From: Ralstonia thomasii
GTDB lineage: Bacteria; Pseudomonadota; Gammaproteobacteria; Burkholderiales; Burkholderiaceae
NCBI RefSeq assembly: GCF_958405895.1
Contig: NZ_CATZAR010000005.1
Strand: one strand, 5' to 3'
DNA length: 64,000 nucleotides
In this document: piece by piece, positions 7,501 through 16,091 of the stretch
Layout of the letters: every line of letters starts with the position of its first letter
Numbering within the stretch: the first letter of the stretch is position 1
Program-made: the position numbers and the translations under genes
The notes under the pieces: generated by a model
What the model was told of the DNA's origin: nothing
The model's database searches: none
What the model saw: only the letters and a program-made list of their open reading frames with translations

Positions 7501-8184
7501 TTAACGCTTGCGCACCAACTGATACGGCCGGATCAGATACGCCAGTGACGCAAAGCCGCTCCAGATATGGACCATCCGCGTGAACGGCGTCACGAGAAAG
7601 ATGGTGAAGCCGAGCAGGATGTGCAACTGATACGTGAGCGGCACGCCATCGAGCAGGCGCGCGATACCAGGGCGGAAGGTGACCACGCCCTTGACGTAGT
7701 CGGTCAGCACCTCGAACAGCGCGCCGTCCATATGCCGCATCGACAGCACCACGGTCCCGAGCCCAAGTGCGAGCTGCACCCACAACATCAGCACGATGAC
7801 GATGTCCCAAGTGCGGCTGTTGCGCCGGACGCGCGTGTCCGAGAGCCGCCGATGTATCAGCATGGTCAGGCCGATGATCGAGACGATGCCTGCCGCGCCC
7901 CCGCCCACCATGGCCAGCAACTGGTGCCCCGATGCCGACAGGAAGGGTGACACCATCCAATGCGGTGCGAGAAACCCGGCAAAGTGCCCCACCACGACTA
8001 CCAGAATGCCCCAGTGAAACAGATTGCTGCCCACGCGTAACGTGCCTCTGCGCAGCATCTGTGAGGTATCGCTCTTCCACGTGTACTGCTCACGATCGAA
8101 GCGGATCAGGCTGCCCAGCAGCAGCACCGCAAGGCAGATGTACGGATAGATGCCGTACAGGAATTCGTGAAGGTAGTCAGTCAT
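7501..8184 (-). CDS. narI: Respiratory nitrate reductase cytochrome b subunit
   Basis: NarI, 227 residues, is the quinol-oxidising membrane anchor of nitrate reductase A. Five membrane segments are visible. The four haem-ligating histidines of the family are present: H57 (LFHWG), H67 (GHFAGF), H188 (YQLHILLG) and H206 (MVHIWSG), each one residue off the classic E. coli positions. It passes electrons from quinol through two b haems to the NarH clusters. It starts 33 bases after the narJ stop with a purine-rich CAGGAGAAC box and lies inside the nar operon. Confidence 0.97.
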   Translation of the reverse strand: MTDYLHEFLYGIYPYICLAVLLLGSLIRFDREQYTWKSDTSQMLRRGTLRVGSNLFHWGILVVVVGHFAGFLAPHWMVSPFLSASGHQLLAMVGGGAAGIVSIIGLTMLIHRRLSDTRVRRNSRTWDIVIVLMLWVQLALGLGTVVLSMRHMDGALFEVLTDYVKGVVTFRPGIARLLDGVPLTYQLHILLGFTIFLVTPFTRMVHIWSGFASLAYLIRPYQLVRKR

Positions 8185-8217
8185 GCCAGTTCTCCTGACA
8201 GCTTGAATCGGGCCGCT

Positions 8218-8946
8218 TCAACGGGGTTCGCGAGGGTCACGGGGATGGCCCGGCCGTTTGTCGTAAAAATGGAGCGGTTCGGTCACCGGGGTCTCCGCGC
8301 CGACAAAACGCACCGGCTCGTCGGCATAGGCGGCGTCGAGTGCCCGGTAGTCTGCGGCGCTGGGTGGCGCATCGACGTCATCATCGGCGCTCTCGCCATC
8401 CGACGACACGCTGTGCCGAATACCGGCCAGCGGTAGCAGCGCACCAACCACGAACCGATACCGGCTCGCCCGCTCGGTCAACCGCGTGGTAATGGCCTGC
8501 AAAATCTCGCCGGTCTCAGCCAGCAGACTCCGCGCCTCCTTCTCGGGCAAGCGCGAGAGGTATTCGAGAAACACCGGCAGGTAGTCCGGCAACTCGCCCG
8601 GCCGCAAATGCAGACCCTGCTTCTCATACATGTTCAGCAGATCGACCATCGCCTGGCCGCGATCACGCGACTCGCCATGCACGTGCTCGAACAAGTACAG
8701 CGAAGTCGCGCGGCCACGGTCGAACAATGCAACATAGCGCTCCTGCAGCGTCATCAGATCGCGCTGGGCGTATTCGTCGATAAAGCGGTCGAGTCCGGCG
8801 CGCACGTCCAGGGGCAGCGCGCGTGCCGCATTCAGCAGCGTGCGGGCCTCCGGCAAGGCACGCTGCGTGGATGGGTCGGGGTAATCCAACAGCGCCGACA
8901 GCACGGAAAACACAACGCCCGTCGATCCGGTGGTTGCTGCCATCAT
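8218..8946 (-). CDS. narJ: Nitrate reductase assembly chaperone
   Basis: NarJ, 242 residues, is the system-specific chaperone that binds the NarG N-terminus and permits cofactor insertion before membrane docking. The family features are present: LLDYPDP near the N-terminus, the YVALFDRGRATSLYLFEHVHGESRDRGQAMVDL block and the LPDYLPVFLEYLS helix. I take the ATG at 8946, which follows the narH stop by a single base and uses AGGAG inside the end of narH. A much longer upstream reading frame is only overlap with narH. The C-terminal tail is acidic and variable, as in other NarJ proteins. Confidence 0.95.
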   Translation of the reverse strand: MMAATTGSTGVVFSVLSALLDYPDPSTQRALPEARTLLNAARALPLDVRAGLDRFIDEYAQRDLMTLQERYVALFDRGRATSLYLFEHVHGESRDRGQAMVDLLNMYEKQGLHLRPGELPDYLPVFLEYLSRLPEKEARSLLAETGEILQAITTRLTERASRYRFVVGALLPLAGIRHSVSSDGESADDDVDAPPSAADYRALDAAYADEPVRFVGAETPVTEPLHFYDKRPGHPRDPREPR

Positions 8947-8947
8947 G

Positions 8948-10474
8948 TCAGGACTCCTGCCGGATCGGAATCGTGCGCCCGCTCTTGCGCGAGCTGAACA
9001 GCCCCACGTCTGAGGTACCGTCCGAGCATCCGTTCCCAAACGAAAAGCCACACGATGCGCGCAAGTCGAAGGCATCTTCGGCATATTCGCGGTGCGTGGT
9101 CGGGATGACGAATCGGTCTTCATAGTTGGCGATCGCCAGGTAGCGGTACATCTCTTCGACCTGCGCGGTGGTCAACCCCGCCTGTGCCAGCACGGCTGGC
9201 GCTGCCACGCCATCGACGTGCCGCGCACGCATGAAGGCACGCATCGCCAGCATGCGTTCGAGTGCAAGCTTCACGGGCGCTTCCTTGCCCGCCGTCAGCA
9301 GGTTGGCGAGATAACGCAACGGAATGCGCAGCGAGTCAACATCGGGCAGATAGCCGTTCATGCCCAGCTCCCCGCTATTGGCGGCTGCATTGATCGGCGA
9401 GAGTGGCGGCACGTACCACACCATCGGCAGCGTGCGGTATTCCGGATGCAGCGGAAACGCGATCTTCCAGTCGATCGCCATCTTGTACACCGGCGAGCGC
9501 TGCGCGCCTTCGATCCATGCAGCGGGCACGCCGTCGCGCTCGGCCTGTGCAATCACCTGCGGATCGTGCGGGTCGAGAAACACCGACAACTGCGACTCAT
9601 ACAGATCGGTTTCTTGCTCCACGCTTGCCGCCTCGCTAATGCGGTCTGCGTCGTACAGCAACACACCCAGGTAGCGAATGCGGCCCACGCAGGTTTCCGA
9701 ACACACGGTGGGCTGCCCAACCTCGATGCGCGGATAGCAGAAGATGCACTTCTCCGCCTTGCCGCTCTTCCAGTTGAAATAAATCTTCTTGTACGGGCAA
9801 CCCGACACGCACATACGCCAGCCCCGGCACTTGTCCTGGTCGACCAGCACGATGCCGTCTTCCTCGCGCTTGTAGATCGAGCCCGACGGGCATGCGGCCA
9901 CGCAGGCAGGGTTCAGGCAGTGCTCGCACAGTCGCGGCAGGTACATCATGAAGGTGTTCTCGAACTGGCCGTAGATGTCCTTCTGTACGTTCTCGAAGTT
10001 GTAGTCCTTCGCCCGCTTCTCAAACTCGCCGCCCAGGATTTCCTCCCAGTTCGGGCCCCATTCGATCTTCTCCAGGCGCTCGCCGCTGATGAGCGAGCGC
10101 GGCCGTGCAACCGGCATTGCGGCGGAATCGCCCGCGGTTTGCAGGTGGGCATAGTCGAACGTGAACGGCTCGTAGTAGTCGTCGATCTCGGGCAGATGCG
10201 GATTCGCAAAAATCTGCGCCAGCAGCCGCCACTTGCCGCCCAGCTTCGGCTGAAGCTTGCCGTCAGCCTTGCGTACCCAGCCGCCGCGCCACCGCTCCTG
10301 GTTCTCCCAATCTTTCGGATAACCGATGCCGGGCTTGGTCTCCACGTTGTTGAACCACGCGTATTCCATGCCTTCGCGGCTCGTCCATACGTTCTTGCAC
10401 GTTACCGAACAGGTATGGCAACCGATGCACTTGTCCAGGTTCAGCACCATCGCAATCTGTGCACGTACTTTCAT
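8948..10474 (-). CDS. narH: Respiratory nitrate reductase iron-sulfur subunit
   Basis: NarH, 508 residues, carries four Fe-S clusters that wire NarI to NarG. Visible motifs: CIGCHTCSVTC (C16, C19, C22, C26), CEHCLNPACVAACP, CRGWRMCVSGCP with the Trp that marks the [3Fe-4S] site, and CIFCYPRIEVGQPTVCSETC. The protein is peripheral on the cytoplasmic face. Its start overlaps the end of narG by four bases (ATGA), the sign of translational coupling. The C-terminal 30 residues are unlike E. coli NarH and end in Arg-Gln-Glu-Ser. Confidence 0.97.
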   Translation of the reverse strand: MKVRAQIAMVLNLDKCIGCHTCSVTCKNVWTSREGMEYAWFNNVETKPGIGYPKDWENQERWRGGWVRKADGKLQPKLGGKWRLLAQIFANPHLPEIDDYYEPFTFDYAHLQTAGDSAAMPVARPRSLISGERLEKIEWGPNWEEILGGEFEKRAKDYNFENVQKDIYGQFENTFMMYLPRLCEHCLNPACVAACPSGSIYKREEDGIVLVDQDKCRGWRMCVSGCPYKKIYFNWKSGKAEKCIFCYPRIEVGQPTVCSETCVGRIRYLGVLLYDADRISEAASVEQETDLYESQLSVFLDPHDPQVIAQAERDGVPAAWIEGAQRSPVYKMAIDWKIAFPLHPEYRTLPMVWYVPPLSPINAAANSGELGMNGYLPDVDSLRIPLRYLANLLTAGKEAPVKLALERMLAMRAFMRARHVDGVAAPAVLAQAGLTTAQVEEMYRYLAIANYEDRFVIPTTHREYAEDAFDLRASCGFSFGNGCSDGTSDVGLFSSRKSGRTIPIRQES

Positions 10475-13400
10475 GAGCGCGCTCCTGCAGGCAACGAGGC
10501 GGGTGAGGTGTCGTCAAGCCAGTCGATCCGCTTCATCTTGCGCACGATCAGGAACTCATCGCGGTTCGATCCAACCGTGCCGTAGTAGTTGAACCCGTAA
10601 GACAGTTGTGCGTAACCGCCGATCATGTGGGTCGGCTTGATGGCAATGCGGGTGACCGAGTTGTGAATGCCGCCCCGCGTGCCGGTAATTTCGGAGCCGG
10701 GAGTGTTCACGATCTTCTCTTGCGCGTGGTACATCATGACCATGCCGCGCGGCACGCGCTGGCTCACCACAGCACGGGCACAGAGCGCGCCGTTGGCGTT
10801 GTAGCACTCGATCCAGTCGTTGTCGGCAATGTCGATCTGCTTGGCGTCGGCTTCTGCCATCCACACGATCGGCCCGCCGCGCGACAGGGTCAGCATCAGC
10901 AGGTTGTCCGTATAGGTGCTGTGGATGCCCCACTTCTGGTGCGGCGTGATGAAGTTGAGCACCAGTTCCGGATTGCCGTTCGAGCGTTTGCCGACCATCG
11001 CTTCATAACTGCCCGTGTCGATGGGTGGCTTGTACACGCACAAGGACTCGCCAAAGGCGCGCAGCCACGCGTGGTCCTGGTACAACTGCTGACGGCCGCT
11101 GATGGTGCGCCACGGAATCAGCTCGTGCACGTTGGTATAGCCCGCGTTGTACGACACGTGTTCCGACTCGATTCCGCTCCACGTTGGCGAAGAAATGATC
11201 TTGCGTGGCTGCGCCTGGATGTCGCGGAACCGGATCTTCTCGTCCTCGCGGGCATCTGCCAGATGCGCGTGTTCAATACCCGTCATGGCCGACACCGCTT
11301 GCCATGCCTTGACGGCCACCGCACCATTGGTCTCCGGCGCAAGCGACAGGATGACCTCCGCCGCATCGATGGCCGTGTCTATGCGCGGCCGGCCGTTCGC
11401 GCAACCCGCATCGTCAACGCGGTAGTTCAGGTCGCCAAGCAGCTTGACCTCGTCTTTCGTATCCCACGAAATGCCCTTGCCGCCATTGCCCAGTTTGTCC
11501 ATCAGCGGGCCAAGCGACGTAAATTTCTGGAACGTGTTTGGATAGTCGCGCTCGACGGCAATCACCGCAGGCATGGTCTTGCCTGGCACCGGATCACACT
11601 CGCCACGCTTCCAGTCGACCACGTCGAACGGTTGCGCCAGTTCTGCCGGCGAGTCATGCGCGATGGGCGCCAGCACCACATCGCACTCCACGCCCAGATG
11701 TCCAACGCTCAACTCCGAGAACCGTTTGGCGATGCCCTTGAAGATTTCCCAATCGCTCTTCGATTGCCACGCCGGATCCACCGCCGCCGATAGCGGATGA
11801 ATGAACGGGTGCATATCGGACGTGTTCATGTCGTCCTTCTCGTACCACGTCGCGGTGGGCAGCACCACGTCGGAGTACATGCACGTCGTGGACATGCGAA
11901 AGTCCAGCGTCACCAGCAAATCGAGCTTGCCCTGCGGGGCGTTGTCGTGCCAAGCGATCTCTTCCGGGCGCTTGCCGCCGCTCTTGGCAACTTCCTCGCC
12001 CTGCACACCATGCACCGCGCCCAGCAGATGCTTGAGAAAGTACTCGTGCCCCTTGCCGGAAGACCCCAGCAGGTTCGAGCGCCAGACAAACATGTTGCGC
12101 GGGAAGTTCACCGGGTTGTCTGGGTCTTCACAGGCCATGTGCAAGGCACCGGAGGCCAGCTCGCGCGCAACGACGCTGGGCGCTTCGCCCGTGCTGGCAA
12201 GGCTGCGGCCGACGTCCAGCGGATTCGCCGCCAACTGCGGCGCCGACGGCAGCCAGCCCATGCGCTCTGCGCGCACGTTGTAGTCGATCGGCGTGCCATG
12301 AAAGCGCGACTTGTCGGCCAGCGACGATAGCAGCGTCGTCGGATCCATCGGGTCGTAGCGCCATTGGTCAGTATGCGCGTAGAAGAATGACGTGGCGTTC
12401 ATGTGCCGCGGCGGCCGGTGCCAGTCCAGCGCAAATGCAAGCGCGGTCCAGCCGGTCTGCGGCCGCAATTTTTCCTGCCCCACATAGTGCGACCAACCGC
12501 CCCCCGACTTGCCAACGCAACCGCACATGATCAGCATGTTGATGATCGCGCGGTACGCCATGTCCATGTGGAACCAATGGTTGATCCCGGCCCCGATGAT
12601 GACCATGGACTTGCCCTGGGTTTTGTGCGCGTTTTCGGCAAACTGCCGCGCCACCGAAATCACATCCGCCCGATTGACGCCCGTGATGGCTTCCTGCCAA
12701 GCCGGCGTGTATGGCAGGTCATCGTCGTAGCTCTGCGCAATGTCGCGACCGCCCAGGCCCTGATCCAGGCCGTAGTTGGCGACAAACAGGTCGTACACCG
12801 TTACGGCCAGCATCTCGCCATCGCACGTCTGCAGGCGGCGTGCGCCAAGTGCGCGCGACAACTCCGACGGATGCCCTGTGTGGTTGAAGTGCGGATGTTC
12901 ACGATTGCCGAAGTACGGAAACAGTACGTCGACCACTTCGTCATATGCCTTGGCAAGCGAAAGCTGCGGAACGATTACCGCCCCTGACGACGCTTCCGAC
13001 TTGAGGTTCCATTTGCCCTTGTCTTCGCCGTCTTTCTGCCCCCAGCGGAACCCCACCGACCCGACCGGCGTGACGACCTTGCCCGACAGCTCGTCGATCA
13101 TCACGGTCTTCCAATCGGGGTTGTTCGCCTCGCCCATCGCGCCTTCAAAATCCGATGCGCGCACCAGCCTGTCGGGCACATACTGGTCGCCGCGCCGCAC
13201 AAGCCGCACCAGGCAGGGCATGTCGGTGAAGCGGCGGCAGTAGTCCATGAAGTAGTCGCTCTTGCCCGCCAGGTGGAATTCCTTGAGGATCACGTGCCCC
13301 ATGGCGAGCGCCAGTGCGGCGTCGGTGCCTTGCTTGGGATGCAGCCAGATGTCGCCAAACTTCGCGCCCTCGGCGTAGTCAGGGAACACCGAAACAATCT

Positions 13401-14226
13401 TCGTGCCCTTGTAGCGGGCTTCCACCATGAAGTGCGCGTCGGGCGTGCGCGTCTGCGGCACGTTCGAGCCCCACAGCATGATGAACGTCGAGTTGTACCA
13501 GTCGGCAGATTCCGGCACGTCGGTCTGCTCGCCCCAGGTTTGCGGCGAGGCGGGCGGCAGATCGCAGTACCAGTCGTAGAAGCTCAGGCACACACCGCCG
13601 ATCAACGACAGATAGCGCGAGCCGGCCGCGTACGAGACCATCGACATAGCAGGGATCGGTGAAAACCCCACCACGCGATCCGGGCCGTACTTGCGGATGG
13701 TGTAGACGTTGGCGGCGGCAACGATTTCGTTGACCTCGTCCCACGTTGAACGGACAAAGCCGCCAAGGCCGCGGCGGCTCTGATAGCTGCGGCGCGCGGT
13801 GTCGTCTTCAACGATCGACTGCCAGGCCTGGACCGGGTCCATGATCGCACGGCGCTCGCGCCAAAGCTTGACGAGCGCGCTACGCACCATCGGATATTTC
13901 AGCCGATTTGCGCTGTACAGGTACCAGGAGTACGACGCCCCGCGCGAACACCCGCGCGGCTCATGGTTCGGCATGTCAGGGCGCGTGCGCGGGTAATCCG
14001 TCTGCTGGGTTTCCCACGTAACGATGCCGCCTTTGACATAGATCTTCCAGGAGCACGATCCTGTGCAGTTGACCCCGTGCGTGGACCGGACGACCTTGTC
14101 GTGCTGCCATCGTTGGCGATATGCCTCTTCCCACTTGCGGTCTTCGTCTGTGACAGCCCCGTGTCCATCCGAGAACGCTGGCCGCTCGGTGACGAAAAAG
14201 CGCAGCCTGTCAACGAAATGGCTCAT
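10471..14226 (-). CDS. narG: Respiratory nitrate reductase catalytic subunit
   Basis: NarG, 1251 residues, reduces nitrate to nitrite at a Mo-bis-MGD centre facing the cytoplasm. The FS0 cluster ligands H50, C54, C58 and C93 and the molybdenum ligand D222 (WYCDLPPASP) sit at the same positions as in E. coli. The SADWYNSTFIMLWGSNVPQTR segment and LHPKQGTDAALALAMGH mark the cofactor domain. The family length is matched exactly, with no frame damage. A purine-rich AGGAAGGGG box precedes the ATG. A sigma-70-like promoter lies 39 to 67 bases upstream. It is first in the operon with narH, narJ, narI, ppiC and narK. Confidence 0.98.
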   Translation of the reverse strand: MSHFVDRLRFFVTERPAFSDGHGAVTDEDRKWEEAYRQRWQHDKVVRSTHGVNCTGSCSWKIYVKGGIVTWETQQTDYPRTRPDMPNHEPRGCSRGASYSWYLYSANRLKYPMVRSALVKLWRERRAIMDPVQAWQSIVEDDTARRSYQSRRGLGGFVRSTWDEVNEIVAAANVYTIRKYGPDRVVGFSPIPAMSMVSYAAGSRYLSLIGGVCLSFYDWYCDLPPASPQTWGEQTDVPESADWYNSTFIMLWGSNVPQTRTPDAHFMVEARYKGTKIVSVFPDYAEGAKFGDIWLHPKQGTDAALALAMGHVILKEFHLAGKSDYFMDYCRRFTDMPCLVRLVRRGDQYVPDRLVRASDFEGAMGEANNPDWKTVMIDELSGKVVTPVGSVGFRWGQKDGEDKGKWNLKSEASSGAVIVPQLSLAKAYDEVVDVLFPYFGNREHPHFNHTGHPSELSRALGARRLQTCDGEMLAVTVYDLFVANYGLDQGLGGRDIAQSYDDDLPYTPAWQEAITGVNRADVISVARQFAENAHKTQGKSMVIIGAGINHWFHMDMAYRAIINMLIMCGCVGKSGGGWSHYVGQEKLRPQTGWTALAFALDWHRPPRHMNATSFFYAHTDQWRYDPMDPTTLLSSLADKSRFHGTPIDYNVRAERMGWLPSAPQLAANPLDVGRSLASTGEAPSVVARELASGALHMACEDPDNPVNFPRNMFVWRSNLLGSSGKGHEYFLKHLLGAVHGVQGEEVAKSGGKRPEEIAWHDNAPQGKLDLLVTLDFRMSTTCMYSDVVLPTATWYEKDDMNTSDMHPFIHPLSAAVDPAWQSKSDWEIFKGIAKRFSELSVGHLGVECDVVLAPIAHDSPAELAQPFDVVDWKRGECDPVPGKTMPAVIAVERDYPNTFQKFTSLGPLMDKLGNGGKGISWDTKDEVKLLGDLNYRVDDAGCANGRPRIDTAIDAAEVILSLAPETNGAVAVKAWQAVSAMTGIEHAHLADAREDEKIRFRDIQAQPRKIISSPTWSGIESEHVSYNAGYTNVHELIPWRTISGRQQLYQDHAWLRAFGESLCVYKPPIDTGSYEAMVGKRSNGNPELVLNFITPHQKWGIHSTYTDNLLMLTLSRGGPIVWMAEADAKQIDIADNDWIECYNANGALCARAVVSQRVPRGMVMMYHAQEKIVNTPGSEITGTRGGIHNSVTRIAIKPTHMIGGYAQLSYGFNYYGTVGSNRDEFLIVRKMKRIDWLDDTSPASLPAGARS

Positions 14227-14264
14227 GGGGACCCCTTCCTGGTTTGCATCGGCAAGCGTTGTCC

Positions 14265-14293
14265 ATTAAAGGAAGAGAATGGCGATATGTAAA
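14265..14293 (-). promoter_or_regulatory. Predicted nar operon promoter
   Basis: Read on the minus strand, TTTACA (14288-14293) and TTTAAT (14265-14270) are separated by exactly 17 bases, each one mismatch from the sigma-70 consensus. Transcription would start near 14258, about 30 bases before narG. I looked for an FNR site (TTGAT-N4-ATCAA) and saw none good enough; a small palindrome CTTGTGCGCCAAG at 14300-14312 has the wrong spacing. Confidence 0.6.
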
Positions 14294-14475
14294 CTCCGGC
14301 TTGTGCGCCAAGCTGTAGCCCCCCCTTCTGCACAGGCCCACTTGTGCACCGCAAAGAGGCCGCGCCGGGTTTCGACGGAGGCAATGGACCATGCCTCGCA
14401 TGCTATCTAGCCACACCTGCTGAACGGCCCAAAGCCGAGGCGATTCAGTTTGATGCTACTCATGCGCACGTTGTT

Positions 14476-14717
14476 GATTGGCACCGAATCCTGACCCAAC
14501 CGAGGTCGCCGCGGGTACCGTGGAACAAAGGGAAATTGACCGGTCAGAAGCCGCCGCTCAAGCTCAGCGAGATCTGGGCGATCCGCGTGCGCCTGCAACT
14601 CTCCTCCAACTTGCGTGATCTGGCGACGTTCAACCTCGCCATTGACAGCAAACTCCGAGCGTGTGATCTCGCGAAGCTACGTGTGTGGGATGTCTGCCAT
14701 GGCGAGCGTATCGCCAT
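14476..14717 (+). pseudogene. N-terminal fragment of a tyrosine recombinase (integrase)
   Basis: The plus-strand frame reads VPWNKGKLTGQKPPLKLSEIW, AIRVRLQLSSNLRDLATF, NLAIDSKLRACDLAKLRV and WDVCHGERIAIR. This is the recognisable N-terminal part of the short (about 200 residues) phage-type integrases in which NLAIDSKLR holds the first catalytic Arg. The rest, with the HxxR and Tyr motifs, is missing: the frame runs into an IS3 fragment near 14737. No in-frame ATG with a ribosome binding site is visible. Confidence 0.75.
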
Positions 14718-14737
14718 TCGGCCCAATGGCCCAGTAG

Positions 14738-15223
14738 GTATGGTTCAACGATGGCTCTTGTGTGCGGCTGCGCCCGGAATATCCACATCACGTCTGGAGC
14801 TACGACTTCGTGCACCACACTACCGAAGACGGCCGCAGCCTGCGGCTGATGACGCTCGTCGACGAGTTCTCGCGCCAGTGCCTGGCCATCAAGGTAGGAC
14901 GACGCTTGAACAGTATGGACGTCATCGAGACACTGGCTGACGCCATGCTGGCACATGGCATCCCCGAGCATGCGCGCTCGGACAACGGTGCGGAGATGAC
15001 AGCGAACATCGTGCGTGACTGGCTGGGCCGTTTGGGCGCGAAGACGCTGTTCATCGCACCCGACAGCCCGTGGGAAAATGGCTACTGCGAGTCCTTCAAC
15101 GGCAAGCTGCGCGATGAGCTGCTCAACGGCGAACTGTTCTACAGCCTCAAGGAAGCGCAGGTCGTCATTGAACAATGGCGCCAACACTACAACACGCAGC
15201 GCCCGCATTCGTCGCTTGGATAA
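14738..15223 (+). pseudogene. IS3-family orfB transposase, truncated at both ends
   Basis: The frame opens with VWFNDGSCVRLRPEYPHHVW and continues through the DDE core: SYDFV, LVDEFSRQCLAI (first Asp), HARSDNGAEMT (second Asp), PWENGYCESFNGKLRDELLN (Glu), then YNTQRPHSSLG before a TAA. This is the C-terminal catalytic part of IS3-family orfB, probably the IS407-like group. The N-terminal helix region, orfA, and the usual tail after HSSLGY are missing, and I see no terminal inverted repeats, so it should not move by itself. Confidence 0.88.
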
Positions 15224-15450
15224 AGGCGCTGCCCGAGGTGCTCCGCCGCTTTCCATACCACGCGGAGGCGTCGAGGGAAGGGTCTTTTCGAAATCCCGAT
15301 GGTGTGGCGTTCAAACTCCAAAATTTACGGCAGATTGCCGCCGGCAAGGGTTTAGGGAACGTTTCAGAAACGGATCGCGCGGTTTGGTCCGAGTTTGGGG
15401 CGTCGCCCACGGCGGTGAAATCACTGACTGCGTACGTACAGCCCGTCGCT
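15224..15450 (+). pseudogene. Fragment resembling a McrA-type (HNH) restriction protein
   Basis: The frame running through 15175-15510 gives ALPEVLRRFPYHAEASREG, SFRNPDGVAFKLQNLRQIAA and GKGLGNVSETDRAVWSEFG. The pattern FRNPxGVxxKLxNxR...GxGL...VWxEF is the one seen ahead of the HNH nuclease in ScoMcrA-like modification-dependent restriction enzymes. Only this recognition-domain piece is left; the HNH motif is absent and the upstream part was replaced by the IS3 fragment. The assignment rests on motif memory. Confidence 0.5.
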
Positions 15451-15461
15451 GCCCAGCCCAA

Positions 15462-16091
15462 TCACTGCGCGGCGTCGCTGCGCCGGATCACCGGCAGCCC
15501 CCAGGAGTAGTGCAGCGCGAGGGTGCGGATAGCAAAGCAGATTAAGGCGCCAAACCACGGCGTGAGCGTGAGCGTCCAGTCCATGCGCTGTCCAAGCACC
15601 TGGATGGCCGCCCCGACCAGCGCTGCCACGGCGTAGATTTCCTTCTCGAGGATGATCGGCACGCGGTTGAGCACCACGTCCCGTGCCACGCCGCCGCCGA
15701 CGGCCGTCACCATGCCGAGAAGGATGGCCACCTCAATGTTGTGGCCGAACCCCAACGCCTTATGCGCCCCGACGACGGCAAAGAAGCCCAGCCCGAGCGA
15801 ATCGAAAAAGATGATCGGCTGTTTGAGGTGGTCAATCATGGGGCGTGCCCAGATCGCAATCGCTGACGCGAGCGCTGAGGTGGCGAGGTAGCGCCAGTCC
15901 GAAATGCCCACCGGCGGCAGTGCACCGATACACAGGTCTCGAATCACGCCGCCGCCGCACGCCGTCAGATAGCTGATCGCAAGAACGCCAAACAGGTCGA
16001 GCCGCTTCTGTTCGGCTGCGAGGGCACCACTGACCGCGAAGGCGAGGGTGCCCAGCAAGTCGACCAGGACAAAGAGGTTGTGCTCCATCAT
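15462..16091 (-). CDS. TRIC-family (UPF0126) cation channel, copy 1
   Basis: About 209 residues, seven membrane segments, built from two repeats of the TRIC/UPF0126 fold. Each repeat carries the GGG(V)xRD signature (ACGGGVIRDLCIG and AVGGGVARDVVLN) after a kinked Gly-rich helix. Prokaryotic TRIC proteins form trimeric channels for monovalent cations. The ATG at 16091 overlaps the stop of the upstream amidohydrolase (ATGA), so translation is probably coupled; another ATG lies eight codons further upstream. A second TRIC gene occurs at 36586-37209. Confidence 0.88.
   Translation of the reverse strand: MMEHNLFVLVDLLGTLAFAVSGALAAEQKRLDLFGVLAISYLTACGGGVIRDLCIGALPPVGISDWRYLATSALASAIAIWARPMIDHLKQPIIFFDSLGLGFFAVVGAHKALGFGHNIEVAILLGMVTAVGGGVARDVVLNRVPIILEKEIYAVAALVGAAIQVLGQRMDWTLTLTPWFGALICFAIRTLALHYSWGLPVIRRSDAAQ

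Noticed and set aside
9092..10585. A 497-codon plus-strand frame opposite narH
   Set aside because: Antisense to an intact narH with all cluster motifs; no start signals.
14300..14312. Palindrome CTTGTGCGCCAAG as an FNR site for narG
   Set aside because: FNR sites need eight bases between TTG and CAA; here there are five, and its position relative to the inferred start is about -48 rather than -41.
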